Assembly (NCBI GenBank): GCA_017643385.1
Contig: JAEPNN010000003.1
Span: 1 to 64,000 of the forward strand
Direction of reading: 5' to 3'
DNA from: Dinoroseobacter sp.
GTDB taxonomy: Bacteria; Pseudomonadota; Alphaproteobacteria; Rhodobacterales; Rhodobacteraceae
Length of the DNA stretch: 64,000 bases
Shown here: positions 36,012 through 45,268 of the stretch, piece after piece
Layout: the number at the start of each line of letters is the position of its first letter
Numbering within the stretch: the stretch's first letter is position 1
Translations under genes and position numbers: made by a program
Notes under the pieces: generated by a model
What the model saw: the letters and a program-made list of their open reading frames with translations, nothing else
Databases searched by the model: none
Told to the model about the DNA's origin: nothing

Positions 36012-37399
36012 GGATTGCCTTAACCCTTTTCTTGGCCCTGGTAGCCGGTTGCGCAACGGTTCCGTTGGAGGACGCGCCTGTTGAAAGGCGTGCCACGCCC
36101 GCCCTTTCAACCGAGCTTCCGGCAATGAAGGCTTTCGGTACGGCCAGTCCAGCGCCGACACGACGTACCCGTGCGCAATTGGCCGCGGATTTCCTTGACT
36201 TGAGTTTCCTGATGGAAAATGGGCGTGCCCTTCAAAGGTTCACGCGTTTTGAAGGGCCGATCCGCGTAGCAGTTGCTGGGGCAAACACCCCCCCCACGCT
36301 CTCGAGGGATCTGAGTTCGTTGCTCGGACGAATGCGTCGCGAAGCAGGGATCGATATTGCACCCGCTCATAGTTTCGAAGCGGCCAATCTGATCGTCGAA
36401 ACCCTGCCGCGCAGACAGCTTCAGCGTTATGTCCCGCAGGCTGCCTGTTTTGTGGTGCCAAATGTGGGCTCGTGGAGAGAGTTCGTGCGCAACAGGCGCA
36501 GCCGTCTGGTGGATTGGTCGACCCTCAGCACCAGAACAAGTGCTGCGGTATTTATTCCGAACGATGTCAGCCCGCAGGAAGTCCGGGATTGTCTGCATGA
36601 AGAGATCGCGCAGGCGGTTGGGCCGTTGAACGATCTTTATCGACTGAATGACAGCATCTTCAACGACGACAACTTCCACATGGTGCTGACGCAGTTCGAT
36701 ATGATCATGCTGCGAACGGCCTATGCGCCAGAGATACAAAGCGGGATGACGCGACAGCAGGTAGCCGCAATCCTGCCTGGCGTACTGGCGCGCACCGCAC
36801 CGGGTCGTTCCGGAGGGCGTTCTGTGCAGACCGGACAGGTTGCACCGCGGGCCTGGGTGGACGCGATCGAAACAGCACTTGGTCCGGGCACAAGTTCGCG
36901 CAGACGGGTGAATGCCGCACAACGCGCCGTTCAGATCGCCCAGTCTTCCAATCTAGGACCTGTACGCGAAGGTTTTAGCTTTTATGCGCTGGGACGTCTT
37001 TCGCTTGGTCAACAAGCCGAATTGGCGCTGCCCGCATTTGTGACTGCCGGCCAACTTTATTCACAGGTGCCCGGGACCGAGATCCATCGCGCGCATGTGG
37101 CAGTTCAGCTGGCAGCCTTTGCGCTGTCCACAGGAAATGGCAATGCAGCCTTAAGGTTGGTCGACGACAGCCTCCCTGCGGTAACCGCCGCACAAAATGC
37201 GTCGTTGCTCGCCACTCTTTTGATGATGAAGGCAGAGGCGCTCACACTGGAAGGACGCCCCGCCGAGGCGCAAGCTGTTCGCCTCGACAGTCTTGGATGG
37301 GCGCGATATGGCTTCGGTGACGCCGGAGAAATACGCGCCCGGTTGGTAGAAATTGCATCGGTCTCGCCTGAGAGACGCGACACAACTGGGGATCGCTGA
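36008..37399 (+). CDS. DUF2927 lipoprotein
   Basis: A 463-residue product read from TTG. The N-terminus ends in a lipobox (LALVAGC), so it is probably a lipoprotein with Cys near residue 15. The DUF2927 core is clear: FLMENGRALQRFTRFEGPI, LPRRQLQRYVPQAACFVVP, AVFIPNDVSPQEVRDCLHEE and GPLNDLYRLNDSIFNDDNFH, the last resembling a metzincin-like HEE site. The C-terminal third (about 330-450) is helical and TPR-like. A membrane-bound protease-like function is possible but unproven. Confidence 0.82.
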   Translation: MRIALTLFLALVAGCATVPLEDAPVERRATPALSTELPAMKAFGTASPAPTRRTRAQLAADFLDLSFLMENGRALQRFTRFEGPIRVAVAGANTPPTLSRDLSSLLGRMRREAGIDIAPAHSFEAANLIVETLPRRQLQRYVPQAACFVVPNVGSWREFVRNRRSRLVDWSTLSTRTSAAVFIPNDVSPQEVRDCLHEEIAQAVGPLNDLYRLNDSIFNDDNFHMVLTQFDMIMLRTAYAPEIQSGMTRQQVAAILPGVLARTAPGRSGGRSVQTGQVAPRAWVDAIETALGPGTSSRRRVNAAQRAVQIAQSSNLGPVREGFSFYALGRLSLGQQAELALPAFVTAGQLYSQVPGTEIHRAHVAVQLAAFALSTGNGNAALRLVDDSLPAVTAAQNASLLATLLMMKAEALTLEGRPAEAQAVRLDSLGWARYGFGDAGEIRARLVEIASVSPERRDTTGDR

Positions 37400-37560
37400 T
37401 GCTGGCACTTATTGGATTAGTTGGCGGCGCAGCCTGGGGGGCCTGGCTGGCCAAAAAACGCGGCGGCAACCGCTATGACATGGCGCAATATGCCGCCGGG
37501 TTCGGCATCATGTGGTGCGTTATCGGATTGGTCGCGTCGATCTATCTGGCCCGCGGCTAG
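37399..37560 (+). CDS. Small two-helix membrane protein
   Basis: A 53-residue product whose ATG overlaps the stop of the DUF2927 gene (TGATG). It has a Gly-rich hydrophobic start (MLALIGLVGGAAWGAWLAKK), a short basic loop (RGGNRYDMAQY) and a second helix (AAGFGIMWCVIGLVASIYLA). Such Gly-rich apolipoprotein-like small proteins are common beside MoxR/VWA genes in Rhodobacterales, but no function is known. The overlap and coding character make it likely real. Confidence 0.72.
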   Translation: MLALIGLVGGAAWGAWLAKKRGGNRYDMAQYAAGFGIMWCVIGLVASIYLARG

Positions 37561-37572
37561 AGGTTCGACACC

Positions 37573-38754
37573 GTGTTCACCCCCTTCTTCGAAGCATTGC
37601 GCGGCCATGGGGTGCCGGTTTCCTTACGCGAATATCTCAGCTTTCTGGAGGGCATGAAGTCTGGCATCGCAACCTATGATGTCGATCACTTCTACCTTTT
37701 GGCGCGCACCACGATGGTGAAAGACGAACGCCATCTTGATCGGTTTGATCAGGCCTTCGCACATGCCTTCCAGGGATTGGAAAATGTCAGTTTCGAAGAC
37801 GTTCTTGAGGCCGTGGATCTGCCAAAGGAATGGCTTGAAAAGATGGCAGAGAAACATCTGAGCGAAGAAGAACGGGCCGAAATTGAAGCACTCGGCGGAT
37901 TTGACAAACTGATGGAGACATTGCGCGAGCGGCTGAAAGAACAACAAGGTCGCCATCAAGGTGGCAGTAAATGGATCGGAACCGCCGGCACTAGCCCCTT
38001 TGGTGCCTATGGCTACAACCCCGAAGGTGTACGCGTTGGCCAGCATGAAAGCCGGCACAGGCGCGCGGTCAAGGTCTGGGATAAGCGCGAGTTTCGCAAT
38101 CTTGATGATACGGTTGAACTGGGCACACGAAATATCAAGGTCGCTCTGAAACGTCTGCGCAGCTGGGCACGTGATGGCGCTGCCGATGAGCTTGATCTGG
38201 ATGGAACAATTCGCGCAACGGCGGAACACGGCTATCTGGATGTGCAGACCCGGCCCGAGCGGCGCAATGCAGTTAAGGTTTTGCTTTTTGTAGATGTTGG
38301 CGGGTCAATGGATGACCATGTCAAAGTCGTCGAAGAACTTTTCTCAGCGGCTAAAACCGAATTCAAGCATCTCGAACATTACTACTTTCACAACTGCCTT
38401 TATGAAGGTGTCTGGCGTGATAACCGTCGTCGCTGGTCTGAACAGACTGCAACCTGGGACGTGTTGAACACTTATGGCCCGGACTACAAATGTATCTTCG
38501 TTGGCGACGCCGCGATGTCCCCTTACGAGATCGCATTCCCGGGCGGCGCCAATGAACACTGGAACCAGGAAGCTGGAGAAACCTGGCTTCGGCGTGCGCG
38601 CGCGCAATGGCCCAATTCGGTCTGGATCAATCCCACGCCCGAAGCGCATTGGCGCTATACGCAATCGATCCAGATGATCCGTGACATCTTTGAGGACACG
38701 ATGGTGCCAATGACCTTGGAAGGTCTTACACGCGGCATGCGGCTTTTGGGATGA
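37573..38754 (+). CDS. CoxE-like von Willebrand factor A domain protein
   Basis: A 393-residue protein starting at GTG. The N-terminal helical half (about 1-230) has FFEALRGHGVPVSLREYLSF, typical of CoxE-like proteins. The C-terminal VWA domain has a MIDAS-like VDVGGSMDDH, with Gly in place of the first Ser of DxSxS, and later FHNCLYEGVWRDN and FVGDAAMSPYEI. It is the expected partner of the MoxR ATPase upstream. The metal or complex it serves is not identified. Confidence 0.88.
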   Translation: MFTPFFEALRGHGVPVSLREYLSFLEGMKSGIATYDVDHFYLLARTTMVKDERHLDRFDQAFAHAFQGLENVSFEDVLEAVDLPKEWLEKMAEKHLSEEERAEIEALGGFDKLMETLRERLKEQQGRHQGGSKWIGTAGTSPFGAYGYNPEGVRVGQHESRHRRAVKVWDKREFRNLDDTVELGTRNIKVALKRLRSWARDGAADELDLDGTIRATAEHGYLDVQTRPERRNAVKVLLFVDVGGSMDDHVKVVEELFSAAKTEFKHLEHYYFHNCLYEGVWRDNRRRWSEQTATWDVLNTYGPDYKCIFVGDAAMSPYEIAFPGGANEHWNQEAGETWLRRARAQWPNSVWINPTPEAHWRYTQSIQMIRDIFEDTMVPMTLEGLTRGMRLLG

Positions 38755-38809
38755 TAACGCGCGACGGAAACTATCGCAGACTGCGTTTGATCTTCATGGG
38801 ACCTAGACG

Positions 38810-39211
38810 ATGAACAGCTTACGCTACTTGGCAACACATCATTGGAAGGCGCTGACGCTCTTTGTTCTCGCGGCGTGCGTTGTTGCATTTTTTGCAGGGC
38901 GCGTCGTGTTGCATCAGTTCTGGCGCCATGACCCTGCGCGCGCTGAATTTGTTATTGAAGCTTGGATGACCCCACGCTTTGTCGGAATGCGTACGGGTGT
39001 TCCACCCGAACTGATGTTTGAGACACTAGATATCTCGGGGCGAGATGCGCGTCGCCTAACCTTGTCGGAAATCGCCGAGACGAAGGGAATGAGCATAGTC
39101 GAAGTTGGGGACATGCTGCGCGATGCTGCTGACACTGCCAGGGCCGAACGCGATGCCCGAGGCGAAAAGAACAATCGACCACCCCGCCCACGGCCGGAGG
39201 CCAACGAATGA
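38810..39211 (+). CDS. Small membrane-anchored protein of unknown function
   Basis: A 133-residue product with one N-terminal helix (ALTLFVLAACVVAFFAGRVV) and a mostly helical soluble part with RFVGMRTGVPPELMFE and LTLSEIAETKGMSIVEVGDM, ending in a Pro/Arg-rich tail. The pattern of helix and DNA-binding-like turn is not diagnostic. It overlaps the DedA gene by 4 bp, so the two are probably co-expressed. Confidence 0.65.
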   Translation: MNSLRYLATHHWKALTLFVLAACVVAFFAGRVVLHQFWRHDPARAEFVIEAWMTPRFVGMRTGVPPELMFETLDISGRDARRLTLSEIAETKGMSIVEVGDMLRDAADTARAERDARGEKNNRPPRPRPEANE

Positions 39212-39843
39212 CCGAAACGCTGTTTGCGCTTGTGCCGAGCCTTGGGGCGTATCTGGTTCTGACAAGCGTCTTTCTGTCCTGCCTTGCGATCCCCCTGCCC
39301 TCGTCTCTGCTGGTGCTTGCAGCAGGCGGCTTCGCAGCAAGTGGCGATCTCAATCTCTGGGCAGTGGCAGCGGCGGCGTTCGTCGGCTTCGTCGCAGGTG
39401 ATCAATGCGCCTACCAATTGGGACGCAAGGGCGGCGATGCGATCAAGTCGCGGCTAACGAGAAAGCCTAAAATGGCGATACTTGTCGATAAAGCAGAAGG
39501 TTTTATCGACAAACGGGGCGCCTGGGCAGTGTTTCTGAGCCGTACGGTTGTCAGTCCTCTCGCACCTTACGTGTCCTACGTGGGTGCCGCCGCGGGGCTA
39601 GGCTGGCTCCGTTTTACCTTGCCTGCTGTAATCGGTGCGGCTGCCTGGAGCAGCGTCTATGTCCTGATTGGCTACAGTTTCACAGACCGCATGAGCGAGA
39701 TTGCCGATCTGATTTCGAACTTTGCAGGCGTGATTATTGCGTTGGCAATCATGGTCGGCGCAGGAATGTGGTTACGTAAAGTGCTGCACGAGAAAGCCCA
39801 AACAGACGCCATGGGTCAGGGTCAGTTACGCGAACAAGCGTGA
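39208..39843 (+). CDS. DedA-family membrane protein
   Basis: A 211-residue protein with about five helices and the SNARE-associated/DedA pattern: IPLPSSLLVLAAGGFAASG, FVGFVAGDQCAYQLGRKGGD, FLSRTVVSPLAPYVSYVGAAAG (cited in parts) and AAAWSSVYVLIGYSF. DedA proteins are tied to phospholipid flipping and membrane homeostasis. The ATG overlaps the previous stop. Confidence 0.88.
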   Translation: MTETLFALVPSLGAYLVLTSVFLSCLAIPLPSSLLVLAAGGFAASGDLNLWAVAAAAFVGFVAGDQCAYQLGRKGGDAIKSRLTRKPKMAILVDKAEGFIDKRGAWAVFLSRTVVSPLAPYVSYVGAAAGLGWLRFTLPAVIGAAAWSSVYVLIGYSFTDRMSEIADLISNFAGVIIALAIMVGAGMWLRKVLHEKAQTDAMGQGQLREQA

Positions 39844-39908
39844 TTTTGGCCCAGCCAGATCTCGGGACATTCAGAACAGAGCTTGATGAACTGCACGTTG
39901 CCCGATGC

Positions 39909-41066
39909 CTAAAGCGGAACGATCCGGACGGAATTGCCTTCAGTGGTCAGGGCAATCTTACCCTCAACCAGTTGCATAGCGTCTGCACCAAAAACCTCGC
40001 CACGCCAGCCCTTTAAAGAAGGTACATCATATATACCCGCTGCGATCTGGTCCAGTTCCGCACTGGTTGCGATCAACTTCTGAGCCACACCCGCTTCTTC
40101 AGATTTTGCCTTCAGAAGCACACGCAAAAGGTCTGCCAGAGCAGAGTTAACCTGCAACTTCTCACTCGATTTCTTCGAAACGGGAAAATCTTCCGGCTTC
40201 GTGGCCTGACCTGCCTTGATGGCTTCCAAGATCCCAGATGCAACATCGCCCTTGCGCGCTTCGCGCATCAGCAGACGTGAGCGACCAAGCTCTTCCATGC
40301 TCGCAGGCTTGGTCGATGCGATCTCGACCAAGGCATCATCCTTGAACACACGGCTTCGTGGCACATTCTTTGTTTGCGCATAGCTCTCGCGAAACCTTGC
40401 CAGTTCACGAACGATGGCGAGGAACTTTCCCGAATGCGTACGGGTTTTCACACGCTGCCAGGCAAAATCAGGATCAACACGGTACGTTTCCGGGTCGGTC
40501 AGGATCGAGATTTCTTCTTCGACCCAGGCTTTTCGACCCGATTTTTCAAGCTCAGCCGACAGGTGTTCATAAATTCCACGAAGATGGGTTACGTCGGCCA
40601 ACGCATATGTTTTTTGGGCATTCGACAACGGGCGACGCGACCAGTCCGTGAAGCGTGAGGTTTTGTCCAGTGAGGCCCGCGCGATCTTGCGCACAAGTGT
40701 TTCATACCCCACCTGCTCGCCAAAACCACAAACCATTGCTGCAACTTGCGTATCGAACAATGGTGCAGGTAAGACGCCATAATCCACCTGAAAGATTTCG
40801 AGGTCCTGCCGAGCGGCATGGAAAACCTTCACGACCTCTACGTTGCTAAAGAGCTCGAGGAGCGGATCAAGCGAAAGCCCTTCGACCATTGGATCAACCA
40901 ACACCGCGTTTTCGTCGCCCTTCCCGGGATACGCAACCTGGATCAGGCAAAGCTTTGCATAGTAGGTGCGTTCGCGCAGAAACTCCGTGTCGACCGTAAT
41001 GTAAGGGGCGTTAGCAGCGTCGGCGCAGAATGCGGCCAACGCTTCGGTCGTTGTGATTGTTTGCAT
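39909..41066 (-). CDS. rnd: Ribonuclease D
   Basis: A 385-residue 3'-5' exoribonuclease. DEDD exonuclease motifs are seen in ITVDTEFLRERTYYAKL, KVFHAARQDLEIFQ and the TYALADVTHLRGIYEHL segment. The C-terminal HRDC domains follow (about 205-385). It trims tRNA 3' ends. It stands between the DedA gene and purN, with 270 bp upstream in which no gene or RNA could be supported. Confidence 0.96.
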   Translation of the reverse strand: MQTITTTEALAAFCADAANAPYITVDTEFLRERTYYAKLCLIQVAYPGKGDENAVLVDPMVEGLSLDPLLELFSNVEVVKVFHAARQDLEIFQVDYGVLPAPLFDTQVAAMVCGFGEQVGYETLVRKIARASLDKTSRFTDWSRRPLSNAQKTYALADVTHLRGIYEHLSAELEKSGRKAWVEEEISILTDPETYRVDPDFAWQRVKTRTHSGKFLAIVRELARFRESYAQTKNVPRSRVFKDDALVEIASTKPASMEELGRSRLLMREARKGDVASGILEAIKAGQATKPEDFPVSKKSSEKLQVNSALADLLRVLLKAKSEEAGVAQKLIATSAELDQIAAGIYDVPSLKGWRGEVFGADAMQLVEGKIALTTEGNSVRIVPL

Positions 41067-41336
41067 TTGGGCCTACTTCGCCTCTTCGAAAATTATATCT
41101 GCACCGATTTACCTAGCATCATTGTTAGGCGGAATCGCGTCAGGGTGAAAGGGCACTAAGGCGCTTCAACAAAGCGCGATCGCGGCTGAACCAGCTAAGA
41201 CAGCCCAATGTAGCCGCAGAAACCTTCAGCTTCATTGTTTTCGGCCATTTATCCAAAGACGAGATCAAGTCGTAATTGGGCCTGTTGTGACGCCTTGATC
41301 AACCTGCACTAAGGTTACTGCCCACTATGCGCTGGG

Positions 41337-41936
41337 TCACCTCTTACTTGCATCGATCATTACGGGCAGCGGTGCATTCTCTGAAACTGCACGCAGTACC
41401 GATGGATAAAGGCGATGCTCCAACTTGAGGACCCGCGCAGCCAAGCTCTCCGCTGTGTCATCCGCTTTGATCGCGACTTTGGCTTGTCCCAAAACGGGCC
41501 CGTCATCGAGTTCTGCCGTAACCCAATGAACGCTGCATCCATGCTCGATATCACCGGAGTCAAGCGCGCGTGCGTGGGTGTTGAGCCCTTTGTATTTGGG
41601 AAGCAGCGAAGGATGAATGTTCAGCATCTTTCCCGCCCAACGGGTCACGAAGACAGGGGTCAAAATGCGCATAAACCCAGCAAGGCAAATCAAATCGGGT
41701 GAGGCATTCGAAAGATGTTCGCTCAACGCCTCCTCAAAGGATCCACGATCGCTGCCGAAAGGCCTATGATCCACAACAGCGGTCGGAACACCGCGCGCCC
41801 TGGCTTTTTCAAGCCCCCCGGCGTCTGCATTGTTCGACAGGACCAGACAGGCGCGCGCGGGATGATCCCCGGTCATACTGTCTACGAGCGTGACCATGTT
41901 CGACCCACCCCCGGAAATCAGGATCGCAACACGCAT
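41337..41936 (-). CDS. purN: Phosphoribosylglycinamide formyltransferase
   Basis: A 199-residue enzyme using 10-formyl-THF to formylate GAR in purine synthesis. MRVAILISGGGSNMVTLVD holds the phosphate loop; LAGFMRILTPVFVTRW and NIHPSLLPKYKGLNTHARAL include the catalytic Asn-His; the active-site Asp is in TAELDDGPVLGQ. It starts 4 bp after purM, so purMN form an operon. Confidence 0.97.
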   Translation of the reverse strand: MRVAILISGGGSNMVTLVDSMTGDHPARACLVLSNNADAGGLEKARARGVPTAVVDHRPFGSDRGSFEEALSEHLSNASPDLICLAGFMRILTPVFVTRWAGKMLNIHPSLLPKYKGLNTHARALDSGDIEHGCSVHWVTAELDDGPVLGQAKVAIKADDTAESLAARVLKLEHRLYPSVLRAVSENAPLPVMIDASKR

Positions 41937-41940
41937 GGGA

Positions 41941-42984
41941 CTATAGTTTGCCAGAGTAGGCTACACCTTGGCCATCGACCACTTTACCCAGCGCTACAAT
42001 GGTTTCACCGCTTTTCTGAAGAACTTCGGTGACAGAATCGGCCTTGTCTGCCTCCACCACCACGCACATGCCGATGCCGCAATTGAACGTCTTCAGCATC
42101 TCTTCATCCGCGATGCCACCTGCGTTGCGCAACCAGCTGAAAACAGGCGGCAGGTCCCAGGTGTCCAGGTCAAGTTGAACACCCAGCCCGTCCGGCAATA
42201 CGCGTGGAAGATTCTCTGTCAGCCCACCACCCGTGATATGAGCCAGTCCATGCACACCGCCGGCTTTCAGAGCCGAAAGCAGCGGCTTTACGTAAAGCCT
42301 CGTTGGCGTCAGAAGCACGTCCCCAAGCGTGCCGCTCTCAAAAGGTGCTGCAGACCCCCAGTCGAGACCCGCCACTTCTGCAACTTTTCGCACCAAACTG
42401 AACCCATTGGAATGCACCCCATCGGATGCCAATCCAAGGACCACGTCCCCCGCCCTGATCCCAGCAGGTAAATGCGTACCCCGTTCCATTGCACCCACAG
42501 CAAATCCAGCGAGATCGAAATCGCCAGCCCCATACATGCCGGGCATCTCTGCAGTTTCTCCGCCGGTCAATGCGCATCCAGAGGCCGCGCAACCCGCTGC
42601 GATGCCTTTGATGATTGTAGCAGCAGCCCCTGTCTCCAACTTTCCAGTTGCAAAATAGTCTAGAAAAAACAGAGGTTCCGCACCCTGGCAGACCAGATCA
42701 TTCACACACATAGCAACAAGGTCGATACCGATCGTGTCTAGCTTGCCCGTGTCAATTGCAATCCGCAGCTTCGTGCCCACGCCATCGGTGGCAGCAACGA
42801 GAATGGGATCCGAAAACCCAGCATCCTTCAGATCAAAGAGCGCTCCAAACCCTCCGAGCCCACTCATGACGCCCGAGCGCGTCGTTGCAGATGCCGCTGG
42901 CTTGATCTCATCGACAAGCGCGTTTCCGGCGTCGATATCCACGCCTGCTTCTGCATAGCTGAGACCGTTCTTGGGAGTGCTCAT
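41941..42984 (-). CDS. purM: Phosphoribosylformylglycinamidine cyclo-ligase
   Basis: A 347-residue AIR synthetase starting [20 protein letters not shown]. It has [18 protein letters not shown], the signature [20 protein letters not shown] and the [20 protein letters not shown] loop (given by parts), then [16 protein letters not shown]. It forms AIR from FGAM with ATP. An upstream in-frame stretch is unlike homologues. First gene of purMN. Confidence 0.97.
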   Translation of the reverse strand: MSTPKNGLSYAEAGVDIDAGNALVDEIKPAASATTRSGVMSGLGGFGALFDLKDAGFSDPILVAATDGVGTKLRIAIDTGKLDTIGIDLVAMCVNDLVCQGAEPLFFLDYFATGKLETGAAATIIKGIAAGCAASGCALTGGETAEMPGMYGAGDFDLAGFAVGAMERGTHLPAGIRAGDVVLGLASDGVHSNGFSLVRKVAEVAGLDWGSAAPFESGTLGDVLLTPTRLYVKPLLSALKAGGVHGLAHITGGGLTENLPRVLPDGLGVQLDLDTWDLPPVFSWLRNAGGIADEEMLKTFNCGIGMCVVVEADKADSVTEVLQKSGETIVALGKVVDGQGVAYSGKL

Positions 42985-43089
42985 TGGGTTATCCTTCGGC
43001 TGATTGCTGCGGCGATAGACCATTCCGCGCGCTGCCTCAAGCAACGCCCGCTTGACCATCGATTTGTCGCAGCATAATCGGGGGGTAGC

Positions 43090-43166
43090 GGGCCTGTAGC
43101 TCAATTGGTTAGAGCAGAGCGCTCATAACGCTTTGGTTGCGGGTTCAAGTCCTGCCGGGCCTACCA
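43090..43166 (+). tRNA. tRNA with CAU anticodon (Met or Ile2), CCA encoded
   Basis: Cloverleaf from GGGCCTG (43090-43096) to CGGGCCT-A-CCA. The acceptor stem closes with two G-T pairs. The anticodon stem GAGCG/CGCTT holds CTCATAA, giving CAT. Elongator Met and lysidine-modified Ile cannot be told apart by eye, so the amino acid is left open. Confidence 0.93.
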
Positions 43167-43194
43167 AACTTCCGCTAAGACCTTCGATGTCGCG

Positions 43195-45075
43195 TCAGAA
43201 CACGACGTTCATCATCACCAGCGATACCACCAGAAACAGAATCGTCATCAGACTGCCGCTGCGCAGGAAATCTGTGACGGTATATCCGGCGGGTCCCATG
43301 ATGAGCGCATTGACTTGGTGGGTTGGAATCAGGAACGAATTAGACGTCGAAATCGCAACTGTCAGTGCGAAAATGGCCGGATCTCCGCCCGCGGCAACGG
43401 CAATAGACACAGCCAGCGGCACGAGAAGGACGGTGGCGCCTACGTTCGACATCACAAGCGTGAACGCAGTGGCCAATACGGCGACACCTGCTTGTAGCGC
43501 CCAGATCGGCCATCCCTCAAGCAGCGCTAGGATTTGCTGGGCAATCCAAGCCGCGGTACCGGTATTCTGAACGGCCTGACCCAGGGGAATCAAACTGGCG
43601 AGCAAAAAGACGGTTTGCCAACTGACCGCCTCATAAGCTTCATCGATCCGCAAAACATTGGTCGCAATCATTCCCCCGGCCCCGACAAGCAGGGCAAGCG
43701 ACAAGCGCATGTCGGTGAACAGGATCAAGCCAAGCGCAATCAGAAAGAATATCATCGCCCAGGCAACCTTGTGGGGGCGTAATTCTTCCATCGGAAAATC
43801 ACTGGTCACCACCACGAAGTCCCGGTCTTTGGTCAAGCGCGCGAGATTTTCCCAGACGGTAAACGCAACCAAAGTATCACCGGCGCGGAACGGCTCTTGG
43901 CCGATATCCGTAGCCTCATGTTCTTCTGTCTCAACAAGGCTGAGAGTCTCCCCGCCTCGATGAACTGCAAGCAGGCCCAGACCATAGGTTTTCCGCATCG
44001 TCACGTCGCGGGCACTTTTTCCGATCAGATTGGAATCGGGTGGGATAACCACCTCAGCGACACCGGCAACAGTTGGGGCGTAAGCTTCGGCGAAAATGTC
44101 GAGCTCAGGCAAGACCTCTAGCCCGTAGACATCCGCGATATCCTGGATCACCTTCCGGCGCCCAAGGATTGCCAAACGACATGGATCTTCCACCTTGGTG
44201 GTTAGAAGCGGCGTAAACCAGCGCTGCCCACGGTGATAAGAGCCCACGATATAAAGGTTATGGGCCAGCATAATGTCGCCAAAGGTCTGTCCCCGCAGAA
44301 TAGACCCTTGCGGAACCACCACCTCAACCAGATCAGATTTTAGCCCGTAGATTTTCTTGAGATAGTCCCGAACCGATTGGCCTGCGCCAGCTTCATCCTT
44401 GTTCCCATGATTTGGCAGAACCCATCGACCCAGAAGCACGAAGTACAAGATACCTGTCAGAACCAGACAGACACCAACAGGCGTGACCGCAAAGAGCGAA
44501 AAAGGCTCCATTTGCTGGTCTGCGGTGAGGGCCGTGTTCGACGTTGCGATCAGATCGTTCAATAGGATCAACGGTGATGAGCCGACCATTGTCATCGTCC
44601 CGCCCAGGATTGCGCAGAACCCCATTGGCATCAGAAGACGACTCAAGGGAAGTTCCGTACGCACTGAAATCCGGCTGACAACGGGCAAAAAGAGCGCGGC
44701 CGCACCCACATTCTGCATGAAACTGGATATTACTCCAACCGTGCCGGATATAATTGGAATGATCCTGACTTCAGTTTTTCCACCATATTTCAGGATGGTT
44801 CCCGCGACTTTGCTCATCAGCCCTGTTTTGTCGAGACCAGCCCCAATAATCATCACCGCGATGATCGAGATCACGGCGTTGGATGCAAATCCTTCAAACA
44901 AACGGCTTGTATCGGCAAGGCTACTAAGCGCAGGAAATTGTGACAGCACACCTAGCGAGATCATCACCAAAATGGCCGTGAAATCTATTCGGAAAAACTC
45001 CGTGATAAAGAGCAGCACGGTCACACCAAGGATCGCAAGAACTACGATCATCTCAACGGTCAATTCGATTGGCAC
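43195..45075 (-). CDS. SLC13-family permease with two TrkA-C (RCK_C) domains
   Basis: A 626-residue transporter. Two membrane halves (about 5-205 and 400-626) flank a cytoplasmic insert (about 210-390) with two TrkA-C-like units around VVVPQGSILRGQTFGDIM and VVIPPDSNLIGKSARDVTM. The membrane halves show SSFMQNVGAAALFLPV and TSNSFLIPTHQVNALIMGP, as in sodium/anion symporters of the CitT/DASS group. The substrate may be sulfate or a dicarboxylate. GGGAGGGG before the GTG at 45075 fixes the start; 17 extra residues upstream are possible. Confidence 0.9.
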   Translation of the reverse strand: MPIELTVEMIVVLAILGVTVLLFITEFFRIDFTAILVMISLGVLSQFPALSSLADTSRLFEGFASNAVISIIAVMIIGAGLDKTGLMSKVAGTILKYGGKTEVRIIPIISGTVGVISSFMQNVGAAALFLPVVSRISVRTELPLSRLLMPMGFCAILGGTMTMVGSSPLILLNDLIATSNTALTADQQMEPFSLFAVTPVGVCLVLTGILYFVLLGRWVLPNHGNKDEAGAGQSVRDYLKKIYGLKSDLVEVVVPQGSILRGQTFGDIMLAHNLYIVGSYHRGQRWFTPLLTTKVEDPCRLAILGRRKVIQDIADVYGLEVLPELDIFAEAYAPTVAGVAEVVIPPDSNLIGKSARDVTMRKTYGLGLLAVHRGGETLSLVETEEHEATDIGQEPFRAGDTLVAFTVWENLARLTKDRDFVVVTSDFPMEELRPHKVAWAMIFFLIALGLILFTDMRLSLALLVGAGGMIATNVLRIDEAYEAVSWQTVFLLASLIPLGQAVQNTGTAAWIAQQILALLEGWPIWALQAGVAVLATAFTLVMSNVGATVLLVPLAVSIAVAAGGDPAIFALTVAISTSNSFLIPTHQVNALIMGPAGYTVTDFLRSGSLMTILFLVVSLVMMNVVF

Positions 45076-45268
45076 GCTACCCCTCCCATTGCCTCTACAT
45101 TGCACGGTTTGTTTAGGAGCCGCCACACCTTAATGGCCAAATTGAACCTGATTTTAGTGCTTCGTTTCATGGCTTTGGCATAGTTTGGTGGCAGAAGCGC
45201 TTGTCCCAGAGATCAACTAATGCCAAACGCCATTCGATAATGGTTCGAGAAGCGCTCGTCCGGCCTGC

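Noticed and set aside
41067-41336. Small RNA or gene in the gap between rnd and purN
   Set aside because: No stable hairpin with T run, promoter pair or coding frame could be supported.
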